This document shows, one piece after another, positions 14,003 through 14,157 of a stretch of DNA of 14,157 nucleotides. The position numbers and the translations under genes are program-made. The notes below the pieces were generated by a model. It was given only the letters and a program-made list of their open reading frames with translations. It did no database searches and had not been told where the DNA came from. Where the stretch lies: assembly GCA_032229885.1 (NCBI GenBank), contig JAVYAJ010000090.1:1-14157 (forward strand), given 5' to 3'. This stretch comes from Anammoximicrobium sp032229885 (GTDB lineage: Bacteria > Planctomycetota > Planctomycetia > Pirellulales > Pirellulaceae). The first letter of the stretch is position 1. Each line of letters opens with the position of its first letter.

Positions 14003-14020
14003 TGTACACTGACCTGTACA
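14003..14020. promoter_or_regulatory. Double TGTACA site, possible operator
   Basis: TGTACA occurs at 14003-14008 and 14015-14020 with a 6-bp spacer. Each half is itself a palindrome, so the 18-bp unit reads as both a direct and an inverted repeat. It sits in the less GC-rich stretch near the right edge, where a downstream promoter could lie. No target gene or regulator is visible in the window. Confidence 0.3.
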
Positions 14021-14133
14021 TCACACTTTTGAGTTATGGGCACTAGCCCACGTTTGGTCTAATTGCTATTGCATGACTTTTGCGCAGCACAGACGACAGG
14101 AAGCGTGTTGGCCGAAGGCCATCACCAACGTAG

Positions 14134-14152
14134 CCTGGGGCAACGCCCCAGG
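14134..14152. repeat. CCTRGGG palindromic hairpin, copy 2
   Basis: CCTGGGGC-AAC-GCCCCAGG is a perfect 8-bp stem with a 3-nt loop. It matches the 8383-8401 copy at 14 of 19 positions, and the differences inside the stem preserve pairing. Confidence 0.8.
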
Positions 14153-14157
14153 AGTCA

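Larger units (their letters stand above)
13801..14157. other. Right-edge non-coding stretch
   Basis: 357 bp after the DMT gene. It holds the second 58-bp repeat (13827-13884), a small hairpin GTATT/AATAC (13942-13955), a double TGTACA site (14003-14020), a hairpin TGGGC/GCCCA (14037-14050), a short GGCC-GAA-GGCC hairpin (14110-14120) and the second CCTRGGG hairpin (14134-14152). Base composition is visibly less GC-rich between about 13930 and 14090 than elsewhere. The short open frames here have no family signal. A gene may begin beyond the window edge. Confidence 0.5.

Overview
The window is GC-rich and carries ten genes I can support, separated by long intergenic stretches full of small palindromic repeats. 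It looks like a chromosomal piece from the Planctomycetota, or at least the PVC superphylum. The main signs are a secreted beta-propeller protein with an N-terminal SHD1 (SLA1 homology 1) domain, a planctomycete-style transglutaminase-like protein, an ExbB-ExbD-ExbD set next to a von Willebrand A protein, and non-ATG starts. The phylum call is inference, because no rRNA or marker gene is present.

Layout. (1) 293-3221, minus strand: an MFS sugar-alcohol permease of the RbtT/DalT type and, upstream of it, an AbgT-family transporter. They are separated by 115 bp that contain a 7-bp tandem repeat. (2) 3549-6586, plus strand: a membrane-anchored VWA protein, then exbB, exbD1 and exbD2; the last three are tightly coupled. 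(3) 6890-8305: a secreted sialate O-acetylesterase-like SGNH esterase. (4) 8819-9778: an exported transglutaminase-like protein. (5) 10076-10546: TrmL, a tRNA wobble 2'-O-methyltransferase. (6) 11115-12545: the SHD1 plus PQQ-like propeller protein. (7) 12895-13800: an EamA/DMT transporter. The sequence after 13800 is non-coding as far as I can see.

How the genes work together. The clearest functional unit is 3549-6586. The VWA protein has an N-terminal membrane helix with a TonB-type SxxxH motif, a Pro/Ala-rich spacer and a VWA domain with a complete metal site. ExbB and two ExbD proteins, a proton-driven stator set, follow directly. My reading is a TonB-like transducer in which the usual TonB C-terminal domain is replaced by a VWA domain. 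This is the best candidate here for a little-described system. The other genes look like independent single-gene units: secreted carbohydrate and peptide handling, transport, and one housekeeping tRNA enzyme.

The intergenic regions hold at least five kinds of short dispersed element present twice in the window: a 25-bp palindromic element in opposite orientations, a TGCGGCATC hairpin, a CCTRGGG hairpin, a 29-bp CGCCTTTG element and a diverged 58-bp element. In both hairpin families the two copies differ by base changes that keep the stem paired. No tRNA, rRNA, CRISPR array, transposase or integrase was found.
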